Shown here: piece by piece, positions 17,373 through 26,900 of the stretch | Numbering within the stretch: position 1 is the stretch's first letter | Layout: each line of letters starts with the position of its first letter | NCBI GenBank assembly: GCA_964595355.1 | Contig: CAZQQD010000009.1 | Location: 1-52,592 of the forward strand | Direction of reading: 5' to 3' | DNA length: 52,592 nucleotides | Source: JAKAGZ01 sp964595355 | GTDB lineage: Bacteria > Bacteroidota > Ignavibacteria > Ignavibacteriales > Ignavibacteriaceae | The notes under the pieces: model-generated | What the model was told of the DNA's origin: nothing | Seen by the model: only the letters and a program-made list of their open reading frames with translations | The model's database searches: none | Program-made: the position numbers and the translations under genes

Positions 17373-17957
17373 ATGTTTTCGAACGATCTTATTGATATTG
17401 AAAATGTTCTTATAAGCAAAGAAATTGCTGATTCTCATTTTGCCTGTAATTTGGATATTTGCAAAGGAGCCTGCTGTACCCTAGAAAGTGATTACGGAGC
17501 GCCTCTTTTGGAAGAAGAAATTGATAGAATTAAAGAAATTCTTCCAATTGTAAAAAAATATCTGCCGGAAAAGCATATTCAGGAAATTGAGAATAAGGGG
17601 TTTTTTGAGAAAAAAGATGACGAAATATTAACAAAAAGTGTTGGCAGAAAAGCCTGTGTTTTTGTCTATTTTGAAAATGATATTGCAAAGTGCAGTATTG
17701 AAAAAGCATATTTAAATAAAGAGACGGCTTTCAAAAAACCTGTTTCATGTCATTTGTTTCCGATCAGAGTAACAAATTTTGGTGGGGATGTTTTAAGATA
17801 TGAAAAATTCAGCGAATGCAAAGCGGCTATTATACACGGAAAAGAGGAAGAAATAAGATTGATAGATTTTTGTAGTGAGCCACTGCAGAGAGCATATGGG
17901 AAAAAATGGTATACAAAATTAAAGAAAATATTCAGAAAGGAATATGTTAACCCTTAA
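17373..17957 (+). CDS. DUF3109 family cysteine-cluster protein
   Basis: Conserved protein of unknown function with a clustered-cysteine motif likely to bind a metal or Fe-S centre: CNLDICKGACC, followed by GAPLLEEE, then CSIEKAYLN, CHLFPIRV and a late Cys. The frame is open from a GTG at 17259, but the family normally starts just before IENVLISKEI. I therefore place the start at ATG 17373, giving 194 aa, the usual length. The 3' end overlaps the rpoN start by 14 nt, so the two genes are translationally coupled. The DUF3109-rpoN pairing may be a hint of function; none is established to my knowledge. Confidence 0.85.
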   Translation: MFSNDLIDIENVLISKEIADSHFACNLDICKGACCTLESDYGAPLLEEEIDRIKEILPIVKKYLPEKHIQEIENKGFFEKKDDEILTKSVGRKACVFVYFENDIAKCSIEKAYLNKETAFKKPVSCHLFPIRVTNFGGDVLRYEKFSECKAAIIHGKEEEIRLIDFCSEPLQRAYGKKWYTKLKKIFRKEYVNP

Positions 17958-19380
17958 TCAAAGATTATCTCAACAGCAAAGGCTATCGCCCCAACAAATA
18001 CAGTATCAAAAGCTGCTTCAGCTAAATACACTTGCACTTGAACAAAGGATTAAAACTGAATTGGAACTTAACCCTATTCTGGAAGAGGAAATGGATGCTA
18101 CACTTGAACAGGAAAAAGAAAAAGATAGAGATGATTCGGAAGAAGTTGAAGATTACGAAAAAGATGAATTTGATATTGAAGACTTTATGAACGATGATGT
18201 TGACGGCGTTGACCGCATCAACAAAAGCAAAGACGATGAAGTATATCATCCCCTTGCAGAAGCAAGAGAAAGCTTAACTGAACACCTTACAGATCAACTC
18301 AGAATGTTAAATGTAAACGAAGAATTTTTTCATTTGGGTGAGGAAATAATAGGAAACCTGAATGCAGATGGTTATCTGAAAAGGGGCTTGAGTGAGATTT
18401 TAAATGAACTTGAAATGTTCGATGAAATTGTAATTTCTTCTGAAGAAGCCGAGGATCTTTTAAAGAAAATACAGATATTTGATCCGATAGGAATAGCATC
18501 AAGAAATCTTCAGGAATGTCTCCTTGTTCAGGCAAAAAATTCCGATTATGATCCATATTACAGATATCTAGGCGAACAACTTCTTACGAATCATTTTGAC
18601 GATTTTACAAAAAAACGTTACGAAGCAATTAAGCAAAAAATGGAACTCACCGATGAAAGTTTGAAAGGAACGATTGAATTTATTCAAACGCTCAACCCAA
18701 AACCAGGCGAGGGAAATGTTGAACTTGCTCAGATGAACCAGATAACACCGGATTTTATTATTGAAAAAGACGAAGATAATTTTATTATAACACTAAATGA
18801 TAAAAGTGTTCCTTCTGTAACATTGAGTAAAAGTTATCTTGAAATGCTTGATTCAAATAAACGAGGGAAGAAATCAAAAAGGGAAAAAGAGACATATAAA
18901 TTTTTACGTGAAAAGTTTGAATCTGCAAAATGGTTTATTGCCTGTATTCAGCAGAGAAGAGAAACTTTAATGAAAATAATGCAGGCGATTTTGGAGAAAC
19001 AACACGAATTTTTTGATAAAGGGTCAAAATTTCTGAGGCCAATGATATACAAAGATATTGCCGATGAAATTCAGATGGATATTTCTACGATAAGCAGGGT
19101 AGTAAATGGAAAATATGTTCAGAGCCCGCAGGGAATACATGAATTAAAATATTTCTTTAGCGAAGGATTAAGTACAGATTCTGGCGAAGATATTTCTAAT
19201 AAACACATTAAGGAATTATTGAAAGATATTATAGATGGTGAAGATAAAAAAGCTCCGTATAGCGATGACAGACTGGCAGAGATGTTGAATGAAAAAGGAA
19301 TTCACATTGCTCGCAGAACAGTAGCTAAATATCGTGAACAACTCAGGTTACCTGTAGCAAGATTGCGCAAAGAATTATGA
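17944..19380 (+). CDS. rpoN: RNA polymerase sigma-54 factor
   Basis: Alternative sigma factor that recognises -24/-12 promoters and needs AAA+ activators. Region I is Gln-rich (LNQRLSQQQRLSPQQIQYQKLLQL, read in pieces), followed by a strongly acidic region II (about 50-95: ESEEVEDYEKDE-like stretch). The core-binding and helix-turn-helix domains follow (DISTISRVVNGKYVQSPQG). The C-terminal RpoN box is ARRTVAKYR (about 456-464). The length is 478 aa. AAAGGA lies a few nt before the ATG, which overlaps the DUF3109 gene. No sigma-54 activator gene lies in the window. Confidence 0.97.
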   Translation: MLTLNQRLSQQQRLSPQQIQYQKLLQLNTLALEQRIKTELELNPILEEEMDATLEQEKEKDRDDSEEVEDYEKDEFDIEDFMNDDVDGVDRINKSKDDEVYHPLAEARESLTEHLTDQLRMLNVNEEFFHLGEEIIGNLNADGYLKRGLSEILNELEMFDEIVISSEEAEDLLKKIQIFDPIGIASRNLQECLLVQAKNSDYDPYYRYLGEQLLTNHFDDFTKKRYEAIKQKMELTDESLKGTIEFIQTLNPKPGEGNVELAQMNQITPDFIIEKDEDNFIITLNDKSVPSVTLSKSYLEMLDSNKRGKKSKREKETYKFLREKFESAKWFIACIQQRRETLMKIMQAILEKQHEFFDKGSKFLRPMIYKDIADEIQMDISTISRVVNGKYVQSPQGIHELKYFFSEGLSTDSGEDISNKHIKELLKDIIDGEDKKAPYSDDRLAEMLNEKGIHIARRTVAKYREQLRLPVARLRKEL

Positions 19381-19397
19381 TAAATCCTGTATTCTAT

Positions 19398-19425
19398 TTG
19401 AAGTAAAATCCTTACTTTTTATACT
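19398..19425 (+). promoter_or_regulatory. Probable sigma-70-type promoter for hslVU
   Basis: TTGAAG (19398-19403), a 16-nt spacer and TATACT (19420-19425) lie 69 nt before the hslV ATG, just after the rpoN stop. The -10 matches the consensus in five of six positions. Confidence 0.45.
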
Positions 19426-19494
19426 TATCTGAATCCTTCGGTTATTTTGCATCAGAAATAATTGATCAATTGGGAATTTAAAGGAGTCAATTAT

Positions 19495-20034
19495 ATGGAA
19501 ATGAAAATTGAAGCGACGACCATAATTGGAGTCGTTCATAAAGGGAAAGCCGCTCTTGGTGGAGATGGTCAGGTTACTCTTGGTAATACGGTGATGAAAC
19601 ATAATGCGGTTAAGATAAGAAAAATTGCCAACGGGAAAGTGCTCTGTGGTTTTGCAGGCGCTTCGGCCGATGCATTTACGTTAATGGAAAGATTTGAAGA
19701 CAAACTTGAACAATACAGGGGAAATATAAATCGTGCTGCAGTTGAACTCGCAAAAGATTGGCGCACAGATAAATATTTGCGTAAACTCGAAGCAATGCTT
19801 GCGGTTATTACTGAAGATAAAGCCTTGGTAGTTTCAGGTAATGGCGACGTAATTGAACCCGATGACCAGATCGTTGCAATAGGGTCAGGAGGAATGTACG
19901 CGTTGGCTGCAGCTAAAATGCTGAAAAAATACAGTAACCTTTCTGCTAAAGAAATAGTAGAACAATCGTTAAAAACTGCATCAGAAATTTGTATTTATAC
20001 AAATGATAAAATTAATGTGGAAGAGATAAAATAA
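19495..20034 (+). CDS. hslV: HslV, peptidase subunit of the HslUV protease
   Basis: Threonine peptidase that forms a double hexamer and degrades proteins unfolded by HslU. From the ATG at 19495 (AGGAG about 9 nt upstream) the product is 179 aa. It begins MEMKIEATTIIGVVHKGK, so a seven-residue propeptide must be removed to expose Thr8 as the catalytic N-terminus. Other motifs: GGDGQVTLGNTVMK, GFAGASADAFTL and AIGSGGMYALAAA. An in-frame TTG at 19462 lies upstream of the ribosome site and is not the start. hslU follows after 20 nt. Confidence 0.95.
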   Translation: MEMKIEATTIIGVVHKGKAALGGDGQVTLGNTVMKHNAVKIRKIANGKVLCGFAGASADAFTLMERFEDKLEQYRGNINRAAVELAKDWRTDKYLRKLEAMLAVITEDKALVVSGNGDVIEPDDQIVAIGSGGMYALAAAKMLKKYSNLSAKEIVEQSLKTASEICIYTNDKINVEEIK

Positions 20035-20054
20035 TTTTTAATATCAGGGATATT

Positions 20055-21431
20055 ATGACTTTAAATAGAAAAGAACATACGCCAGGTGGAATCGTAAGTG
20101 AATTAGACAAATATATAATTGGCCAAACTGAAGCAAAGAGAGCTGTTGCAATTGCGATGAGGAACAGGTGGAGACGCCAACAAGTGCAGGGTGTCTTAAA
20201 AGATGAGATTATGCCTAACAATATTATACTGATTGGTCCCACCGGAGTGGGGAAAACTGAAATTGCAAGAAGACTTGCAAGGCTTGCGAACGCTCCCTTT
20301 GTAAAAGTAGAAGCATCTAAATTTACAGAGATAGGTTATGTTGGCCGCGATGTTGAATCAATGATCCGTGATCTTGCGGATTATGCTGTTAACATGGTTA
20401 AAACAGAAAAGACACAAGAAGTTCAGGCTAAGGCTTTGGCGTTAGCTGAAGATAAAATTCTAGATATACTTATTCCTCCGGTTAAAAAGCCTCAACCACA
20501 AGGTCAGGATGGAAATGAAGATGAAGTAAATAATGAAGTTTACCAAAATCAGAAAACTCGTGAGTGGATGAAACTGAAATTGAAAAATGGTGAACTTGAT
20601 GATAAAATGATCGAGTTCGACTCAGCAAGCCAAAACGCTATCGGAATGCAAGTGCTTGGTCCTTTTGGTCTCGATGATATGGGAATTAATTTCCAGGAAA
20701 TAATGGGCAACCTGATGCCGAAGAAAAAGAAAAAAAGAAAAACTACGGTAGCTGAGGCTCGTCATATAATTGCACAGGAAGAAGCTCAAAAATTAATTGA
20801 TATGGAAGCAGTTCAACGTGAAGCTATAGAAAGAGTAGAGAACAGTGGTATTGTAGTAGTAGATGAAATAGATAAAGTTGCAGGTGGTGGAAAAAGCCAG
20901 GGACCAGACGTTTCGAGAGAGGGGGTGCAGAGAGACCTCCTTCCAATAGTAGAAGGGACAAATGTAAATACTAAATACGGAGTTGTAAGAACGGATCACG
21001 TTTTATTTATTGCTTCGGGTGCTTTTCATGTTTCAAAACCATCTGATCTAATTCCTGAACTTCAGGGAAGATTTCCAATCCGTGTTGAATTAAAAAGTTT
21101 GACGGAATCTGATTTTGTGCAAATTCTTACCACTCCACAGAATGCATTGCTAAAACAGTACAGCGCTTTGCTTGAGACCGAGGGTGTTAGTCTTGATTTT
21201 ACAAAAGACGGAATTAAAGAAATTGCAAGAATTGCAACTGAAGTAAATTCACAGGTAGAAAACATCGGTGCAAGGAGACTTCATACAATTTTAACTTCTC
21301 TGCTCGATGAAATATTATTTGATGCACCTGATTCAATACCAAGTAAAAAAGTAAAAATAGATGCTGCTGTTGTAAAGGAAAAATTAGATAAGATCGTAAA
21401 AGACAGGGACTTGAGCAAGTATATTTTATAA
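20055..21431 (+). CDS. hslU: HslU, ATPase subunit of the HslUV protease
   Basis: AAA+ unfoldase that caps the HslV peptidase. Motifs: PGGIVSELDKYIIGQ near the N-terminus, Walker A GPTGVGKT (61-68), pore loop GYVGRDVES and an intermediate domain (about 110-240). Walker B is VVVDEIDKVA, and GRFPIRVEL marks the sensor region. The C-terminal tail LSKYIL is the conserved peptide that docks into HslV. The length (458 aa) is normal. The start has an AGGGA site. Confidence 0.97.
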   Translation: MTLNRKEHTPGGIVSELDKYIIGQTEAKRAVAIAMRNRWRRQQVQGVLKDEIMPNNIILIGPTGVGKTEIARRLARLANAPFVKVEASKFTEIGYVGRDVESMIRDLADYAVNMVKTEKTQEVQAKALALAEDKILDILIPPVKKPQPQGQDGNEDEVNNEVYQNQKTREWMKLKLKNGELDDKMIEFDSASQNAIGMQVLGPFGLDDMGINFQEIMGNLMPKKKKKRKTTVAEARHIIAQEEAQKLIDMEAVQREAIERVENSGIVVVDEIDKVAGGGKSQGPDVSREGVQRDLLPIVEGTNVNTKYGVVRTDHVLFIASGAFHVSKPSDLIPELQGRFPIRVELKSLTESDFVQILTTPQNALLKQYSALLETEGVSLDFTKDGIKEIARIATEVNSQVENIGARRLHTILTSLLDEILFDAPDSIPSKKVKIDAAVVKEKLDKIVKDRDLSKYIL

Positions 21432-21484
21432 TTTTGTATTTATTATTGAAAAATGAACATTCGTTGAGTATAATTAGAATCTAC

Positions 21485-21670
21485 TTATATCATATTAGTG
21501 TTGTAAAATATTATCGCAAGAAATAAACTTTCACTTGCTGAAAGGACAATGTGCCTGCAGCGACTCCCGCAACAACTACTTCTCATTAAATGATAATAAG
21601 CCGTAAAAACGCTAAGCCCGGTATCCGGATCAATATATAAATCCTTTTTAAGAAGTTTGTCCCAAAAGGA
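21485..21670 (-). pseudogene. Broken DUF5522 small cysteine-rich protein
   Basis: The minus-strand frame reads LYIDPDTGLSVFTAYYHL and then SSCCGSRCRH. This is the core of the DUF5522 family (YxDPxTGxxVFTxxxHLxRGxCCGxxCRHCPY). Two lesions are visible. First, after CRH the expected CPF is found only after skipping two bases (CAC-AT-TGT-CCT-TTC), a +2 frameshift. Second, no ATG, GTG or TTG lies between the upstream in-frame stop (21671-21673) and the domain. The conserved Arg-Gly before CCG is also lost (Ser-Ser). Function of the intact family is unknown. Confidence 0.65.
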
Positions 21671-21783
21671 TTAAAAGCAGTTATTGTGTAACCTTTTTCA
21701 ATTATTGTCGTCTCTACATATAGTTTGAATATTATATTTTCCTTTTGTACAACAAAAGATACCGTTCCTGTATAAAAAATTGT
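21589..21783 (-). other. Protein-like open stretch, possible gene remnant
   Basis: This minus-strand frame between two stops reads with a beta-strand-like pattern, including YTGTVSFVVQKENIIFKLYV and GYTITAFNPFGTNFLK. It has no usable start codon or ribosome site. I cannot name a family. It lies directly upstream of the DUF5522 remnant and may be the end of a decayed gene from the same former operon. Confidence 0.25.
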
Positions 21784-21879
21784 TCATAGCGTTCCCAATA
21801 ATTATAATTATTGTCGGAAATGAAACGGCATATAAATTGTAAAGGTTGTAGTGCATCAAAATTATCGAGGGAGAAAAAA

Positions 21880-22785
21880 ATGAAATTTAGATATTTACTG
21901 TTAATCTCTTTTCTGAGTTTATTGTTTGTTTCAGTAGTTCTTGCACAAGATGAAAATGATTCAACAAACACAAAACAACACAATCATAAATGGTACGAAT
22001 GGGAAGACAATTCTGAAACATTCAATATAGGTATTCATGGGGAACCTACGGTTAGCCTTAATTATGGATTGTCAAAAATAACCTTGAGGAACTCTAGTGA
22101 TATATTCGCAGATCCAAAACTTTTGGAGTTTAAGATTGGCTATACACATGAAAGAAACGAAGCGGGGACTGAAGGAATCTTCAACTATAAATATAAATAC
22201 CTTGCCTTAAGTTATATTTCCAGTGAATTATTTGACAATTCAAATGAAACAGAGATTAACACAAATTTATGGAGAGTTGGATTAATAAAATCCAACGGTT
22301 ATGGTTATGCACTTGGGAAAACTTCCATAATACTTTATAACTCATCTGGAGTAATGTGGGCAAGGCCTGAAGTGCATCGTCCGAATATTTTGACTTTTGC
22401 GGCTGTTCCACCAAACAGACTTGATGATATTAATAACAGCACAAGGTTTGGAACCTCATCAGAAGGAGGAATAAGGTTTGAGGCAGGAAAAGTTATCACT
22501 CTCGAAGCTGGTTACGAAAGATCGATAATTTTTCCGCGCCACTTGTTTGCAAAGTGGATTGGCAGTACTATAATAGAGGATGTCACACAATCCTTTGTTA
22601 ACAGGTTTGTTGATGAGATATTTGATTCATCTCCCAATGTTGCGCCGGTTGTAAATTTTGTTTTGAAGAATGCTGTATCTTATGGAATATACGAATTGAG
22701 ACAGCACAAAATGAACTGGCCTTTTACTACGGAACCGGGAATTGGTTACGATCAGTTTAAATTTGGTGTTACTTTCGTTTTTTAA
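21880..22785 (+). CDS. Secreted protein of unknown function, probably outer membrane
   Basis: The 301-aa product begins at ATG 21880 with GAGGGAG about 7 nt upstream. A longer in-frame reading from 21811 lies before the ribosome site and is unlikely. A Sec signal peptide (about 1-22, cleavage at VLAQ) is followed by a short acidic/His-rich linker (DENDSTNTKQHNHKWYEWED). After that come alternating beta-strand-like segments (PTVSLNYGLSKITLRN, LLEFKIGYTHERNEAG, GIRFEAGKVITLEAGYE) and a terminal strand ending in FKFGVTFVF, the aromatic end typical of outer-membrane barrels. I recognise no named family. Confidence 0.75.
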   Translation: MKFRYLLLISFLSLLFVSVVLAQDENDSTNTKQHNHKWYEWEDNSETFNIGIHGEPTVSLNYGLSKITLRNSSDIFADPKLLEFKIGYTHERNEAGTEGIFNYKYKYLALSYISSELFDNSNETEINTNLWRVGLIKSNGYGYALGKTSIILYNSSGVMWARPEVHRPNILTFAAVPPNRLDDINNSTRFGTSSEGGIRFEAGKVITLEAGYERSIIFPRHLFAKWIGSTIIEDVTQSFVNRFVDEIFDSSPNVAPVVNFVLKNAVSYGIYELRQHKMNWPFTTEPGIGYDQFKFGVTFVF

Positions 22786-22791
22786 AATTTC

Positions 22792-22822
22792 TGTAGGGAT
22801 GATCTAAAAGGTCATCTCTACA
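22792..22822. terminator. Hairpin between convergent genes
   Basis: TGTAGGGATGATC (22792-22804) and GGTCATCTCTACA (22810-22822) form a 13-bp stem with two G-U pairs and a TAAAA loop. It fills the 38-nt gap between two convergent stop codons, so it can serve both strands. No long T-run follows on either side. Confidence 0.55.
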
Positions 22823-22823
22823 A

Positions 22824-23966
22824 TTAAATAAATTTGATTTTAATGTTTATAATCTCTGCATCACTAGCAAGTTTAACGGGTGGCCCCCAGGTTCCTACTC
22901 CGGAAGAAACATAAAATTGTGTATCACCCTTTTTCAGGTAACCCCAGCTGACTTCGTAGATCATTTTTGTAATGAAATTAAGTGGAAACATCTGTCCATT
23001 ATGTGTATGGCCTGAAAGCTGGAGATCAATTTTATTATTAACAGCTTCATTTAATCTTACAGGGGTGTGATCTAATAAGATCATAGGAAGGTTCCCAGAT
23101 GCATTTGAAATTATCGCATCCAACCTTTTTCTTCTCTTGCCCGTAAAACTATTTCCACTTCCATCCTCTCTGCCTATTATATAGAAAGCATCTTTGATAT
23201 TTAATATAGAATCTCTTAAAACTTTTACCCCGAGCTTTTCCATAAATTTTACGGAAGGCTCAACACCGTTAATAAACTCGTGATTACCAGTACAGGCAAA
23301 TATTCCATATTTAGGATTTAATTTTCTGAAAGATTTACCAATTCCATTTCTTTTAAGTATTACAGCTTTGTCATCAACAATATCTCCCGGAAGTAAGATG
23401 ATATCCGGACTTAATGAATTTGCTTTACCAACAATTTTAGTGAGAAAAGCTTCATCATTGATAGGGGAAAGGTGGAGATCTGAAAACATAATAACATTTA
23501 ATTCTGTGAGCGTACTGTTTTTCTTTGGAAGAATTAAATCTAATGTTCTTATTTTAAAATTGGTCCTGTTAACAAATCCAGCAACAGTAATTGATAAAAC
23601 CAGAATAGTAACTCCGACACCTAAATATATTTTTGTTAAATCGGTTGGTGCTCTTAATAAAATCGGTAAAAAAGATAAGAAATGATCAGCAAATCTTGTC
23701 AGGTCAATCAAAAATAAGATTAGCACAAAATAAAGAAGAAATGCAAACCAAAAAGAACCGATCCACAAAAGAGGGTCGTGGATAAATGCAGGGATTTTTT
23801 CTGCAAATATTTTTACAAAAATATAGGACAGAGAGAATATTAGAAAAATAATCACAAAAAGGGGTTTCAAAAAAGGGAAATAAGCCAATGTCTGCCATCC
23901 CCTGACAAAGACATAGGAATTAATTAAAGCGTAAACTGTGATGAAAATAATAAAAAAAAGACTCAT
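22824..23966 (-). CDS. Membrane-anchored metallophosphoesterase
   Basis: YkuE/YaeI-type calcineurin-like phosphoesterase. Four predicted membrane helices fill the first ~130 residues. The catalytic domain follows with the full two-metal motif set: FSDLHLSP (161-168), LLPGDIVDD, TGNHEF, LLDHTP and LSGHTHNGQ. In related proteins the substrate is a phosphodiester or a lipid such as UDP-diacylglucosamine, but the exact substrate here is not evident. It starts 22 nt after carB's stop on the same strand and could be read with carAB. Confidence 0.88.
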   Translation of the reverse strand: MSLFFIIFITVYALINSYVFVRGWQTLAYFPFLKPLFVIIFLIFSLSYIFVKIFAEKIPAFIHDPLLWIGSFWFAFLLYFVLILFLIDLTRFADHFLSFLPILLRAPTDLTKIYLGVGVTILVLSITVAGFVNRTNFKIRTLDLILPKKNSTLTELNVIMFSDLHLSPINDEAFLTKIVGKANSLSPDIILLPGDIVDDKAVILKRNGIGKSFRKLNPKYGIFACTGNHEFINGVEPSVKFMEKLGVKVLRDSILNIKDAFYIIGREDGSGNSFTGKRRKRLDAIISNASGNLPMILLDHTPVRLNEAVNNKIDLQLSGHTHNGQMFPLNFITKMIYEVSWGYLKKGDTQFYVSSGVGTWGPPVKLASDAEIINIKIKFI

Positions 23967-23987
23967 TTTTATAAGCCTCTGGCTTAG

Positions 23988-26900
23988 TCAGTTATACTCA
24001 TCCCAGCTTTTTATGCTGAGATCCCTTTCCTGATATCTTTCCATAGCTTTCACAAATCTTTTTGCAACCTGTACATTGGTTATCAGGTTAATGTTCATAT
24101 CGATAGCTTTTCTTCTTATAAGATAATCATTATCCAGTTCAAATTTCTCTTCGCTTTTTGGGATATTAATTACGAGATCGATTTTACCGTTGTTAATATA
24201 TGTAATTATATTTGGCTCTTTTTTAATAAGAGGCCAGTGCAAAACTATAGCCTTCATTCCATTCTTTCTCAGGAATTCGGCAGTCCCTTTTGTTGCATAA
24301 AATTTGTGTCCCATTGCATAGAGTTTCTTAGCATCCTCCAGAAATTCACCCTTATCTTTTGGTGTTCCTGTAGAAAGCATAACTCCTTTTTGTGGAATTT
24401 TATATCCAGTAGAAAGGAAACTCTTCAAAAATGATTCATTAAAATCATCACCAAGGCACGCAACTTCACCAGTTGATGCCATTTCCACACCAAGCACAGG
24501 GTCGGATCCTTTTAACCTTGTAAATGAAAACTGCGGCGCTTTAACACCTACATAATCAACATCGAATGACGATTTATCAATCTTTGGAACTTTTTCACCA
24601 AGCATTAATTTTGTGGCTATTTCAATAAAATTAATTTTTAATACTTTTGATACGAAGGGGAAACTTCTTGATGCCCTGAGATTGCATTCAATTACTTTTA
24701 CCTCGTTGTCTTTCGCAATAAATTGAATATTGAATGGTCCTGTAATATCCAGCGCTTTTGCGATTTGCTTGGTTATCATCTTTACCCGTCTCATAGTTTC
24801 GAGGTAGGTTCTCTGTGGAGGAAGCACAATTGTTGCATCACCTGAATGAACGCCTGCATTTTCTACGTGTTCGGATATTGCATAACAGAACAAGTCACCT
24901 TTATCTGCAACTGCATCTACTTCTATTTCCCTTGCATCCGTTATGAATTTACTCATGACAACAGGATATTCTTTGCTTATTGCAGCTGCTTTTTGCAGAA
25001 ATGTTTTCAACTCTTCATCGTTCAGTACAGTGCTCATTGCGGCACCACTAAGCACATAACTGGGACGTATCAAAACAGGGTACCCGACTTTATGAGCAAA
25101 TTCTTTTGCTTTTGCATAGCTTGTAAGCTCCTTCCATTCGGGCTGATCTACATTAAGTGTGTCAAGAATTGAAGAAAACTTATGCCTGTTTTCAGCGCTG
25201 TCTATTTTTTCAGGAGAAGTTCCTAAGATATTAATTCCTTCATGATAGAGTTTAGTGGCCAGGTTGTTTGGCGTCTGCCCTCCCATAGAAATGATAACTC
25301 CCTCTGGATTTTCCTTATCATAAATGTCGAGCACTCTTTCGAAGGTAATCTGCTCAAAATATAATTTATCACAAATATCGTAATCAGTGCTGACGGTTTC
25401 CGGGTTGCAGTTGATCATTATTGTTTTGTAGTTTATTTTGTTTAATGTCATCACTGCATTTACGCAACACCAATCGAATTCTACAGATGAGCCTATTCTG
25501 TAAGCTCCGCTTCCGAGAACTATTATTTGATTTTTTTCACCTGTTGATATATCATCTTCTTCGCCATGGTAGGTCAGGTAAAGATAATTTGTTTGAGCGG
25601 GATATTCTGCCGCAAGTGTGTCGATCTGTTTTACAACCGGAGTTACTTTTAATGCTTTTCTTACGTTCCTGACCTCAAATTCGTTTGAATCTGTAAGTTG
25701 AGCAATCTGTAGATCAGAAAATCCACGTTCTTTGGCTTCACGCATTAATTCTTTGTTAATTTTATTAAGCTTCATTCCTTTTAGTTTCTTTTCTGTATCT
25801 ATGATGTTTTTCATCTTATATAGAAACCAAGGAGTGATCTTGGAAAGTTCATGAATCTTTTTTATAGAGTATCCTTTCCATAAAGCCTGTGCTATGGCAA
25901 ACATTCGTTTATCTGTAGGGTTTGCAATTTCTTCATCGAGGTTTTTAAATTTATGACCCTCTCCGCTAAATCCTTTGTAGCCGAGATCGAGCATCCTTAT
26001 TGCTTTTTGCAAAACTTCTTCGAAACTTCGGCTGAGTGACATTATTTCGCCGACAGATTTCATCTCCGATCCTAATTGTGTACTGACCTGCTGGAATTTT
26101 TGAAGATCCCATCTTGGAAATTTTAAGGCAATATAATCGAGCGCGGGCTCAAAACATGCGGAGGTCTGCTGTGTGATATTATTTACTATTTCATTTAATG
26201 CATAACCAAGAGCAAGTTTTGAAGCGATGAATGCCAAAGGGTAACCGGTTGCTTTGGATGCCAACGCTGAACTTCTGCTGAGTCTTGCATTAACTTCAAT
26301 TATTCTATAATCGCCGTTATCGGGATTCAGACAATACTGGATGTTACATTCACCAATCACTCCTAAATGTCTTATTAACTTTATTCCGTGAGAGCGGAGC
26401 ATAAAATTTTCTTTCGCTGAAAGAGTTTGAACCGGGGCCACTACAATACTATCTCCGGTATGAATACCCATAGGATCGACATTTTCCATTGAACAGATTG
26501 TAATACAATTATCAAATCTGTCACGAACTATTTCATATTCTACTTCTTTCCAGCCATATAGAGATTCTTCAATTAATATCTGGCTTGTAAAGGAAAATGC
26601 TCTTCTTGCTTTTTCAGTAAGTTCTGCTTTGTTGTTTACAATACCCGACCCAAGGCCACCAAGTGCGTATGCGATTCTTACCATCACCGGGTAACCAATC
26701 TTGTCTGCTGCAGTTAATGCTTCTTTTACATTTTTTGCTGTTTTGCTTACAGCCACTTTTAATCCGCATTCCTTTACCCTGTTTGCAAATTCCAACCTGT
26801 CTTCTGTGGCCTGTATTGTTTCAACGGGAGTTCCCAAGACTTTTACGTTTTGCTTTTTCAGTATTTCCTTTTCATACAACTCTACTCCTACGTTAAGTGC

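Larger units (their letters stand above)
21432..21879. other. Decayed intergenic stretch between hslU and the secreted-protein gene
   Basis: There is no intact gene in this 448-nt stretch. The minus strand carries a recognisable broken DUF5522 remnant (21485-21670) and, just upstream of it in another frame, a protein-like open stretch (21589-21783). The end nearest 21879 holds the GAGGGAG ribosome site of the next gene. Confidence 0.6.

Noticed and set aside
21732..21983. An 83-codon minus-strand frame across the start of the secreted-protein gene
   Set aside because: It lies antisense to the signal peptide of a well-supported gene, has no ribosome site and no recognisable domain.
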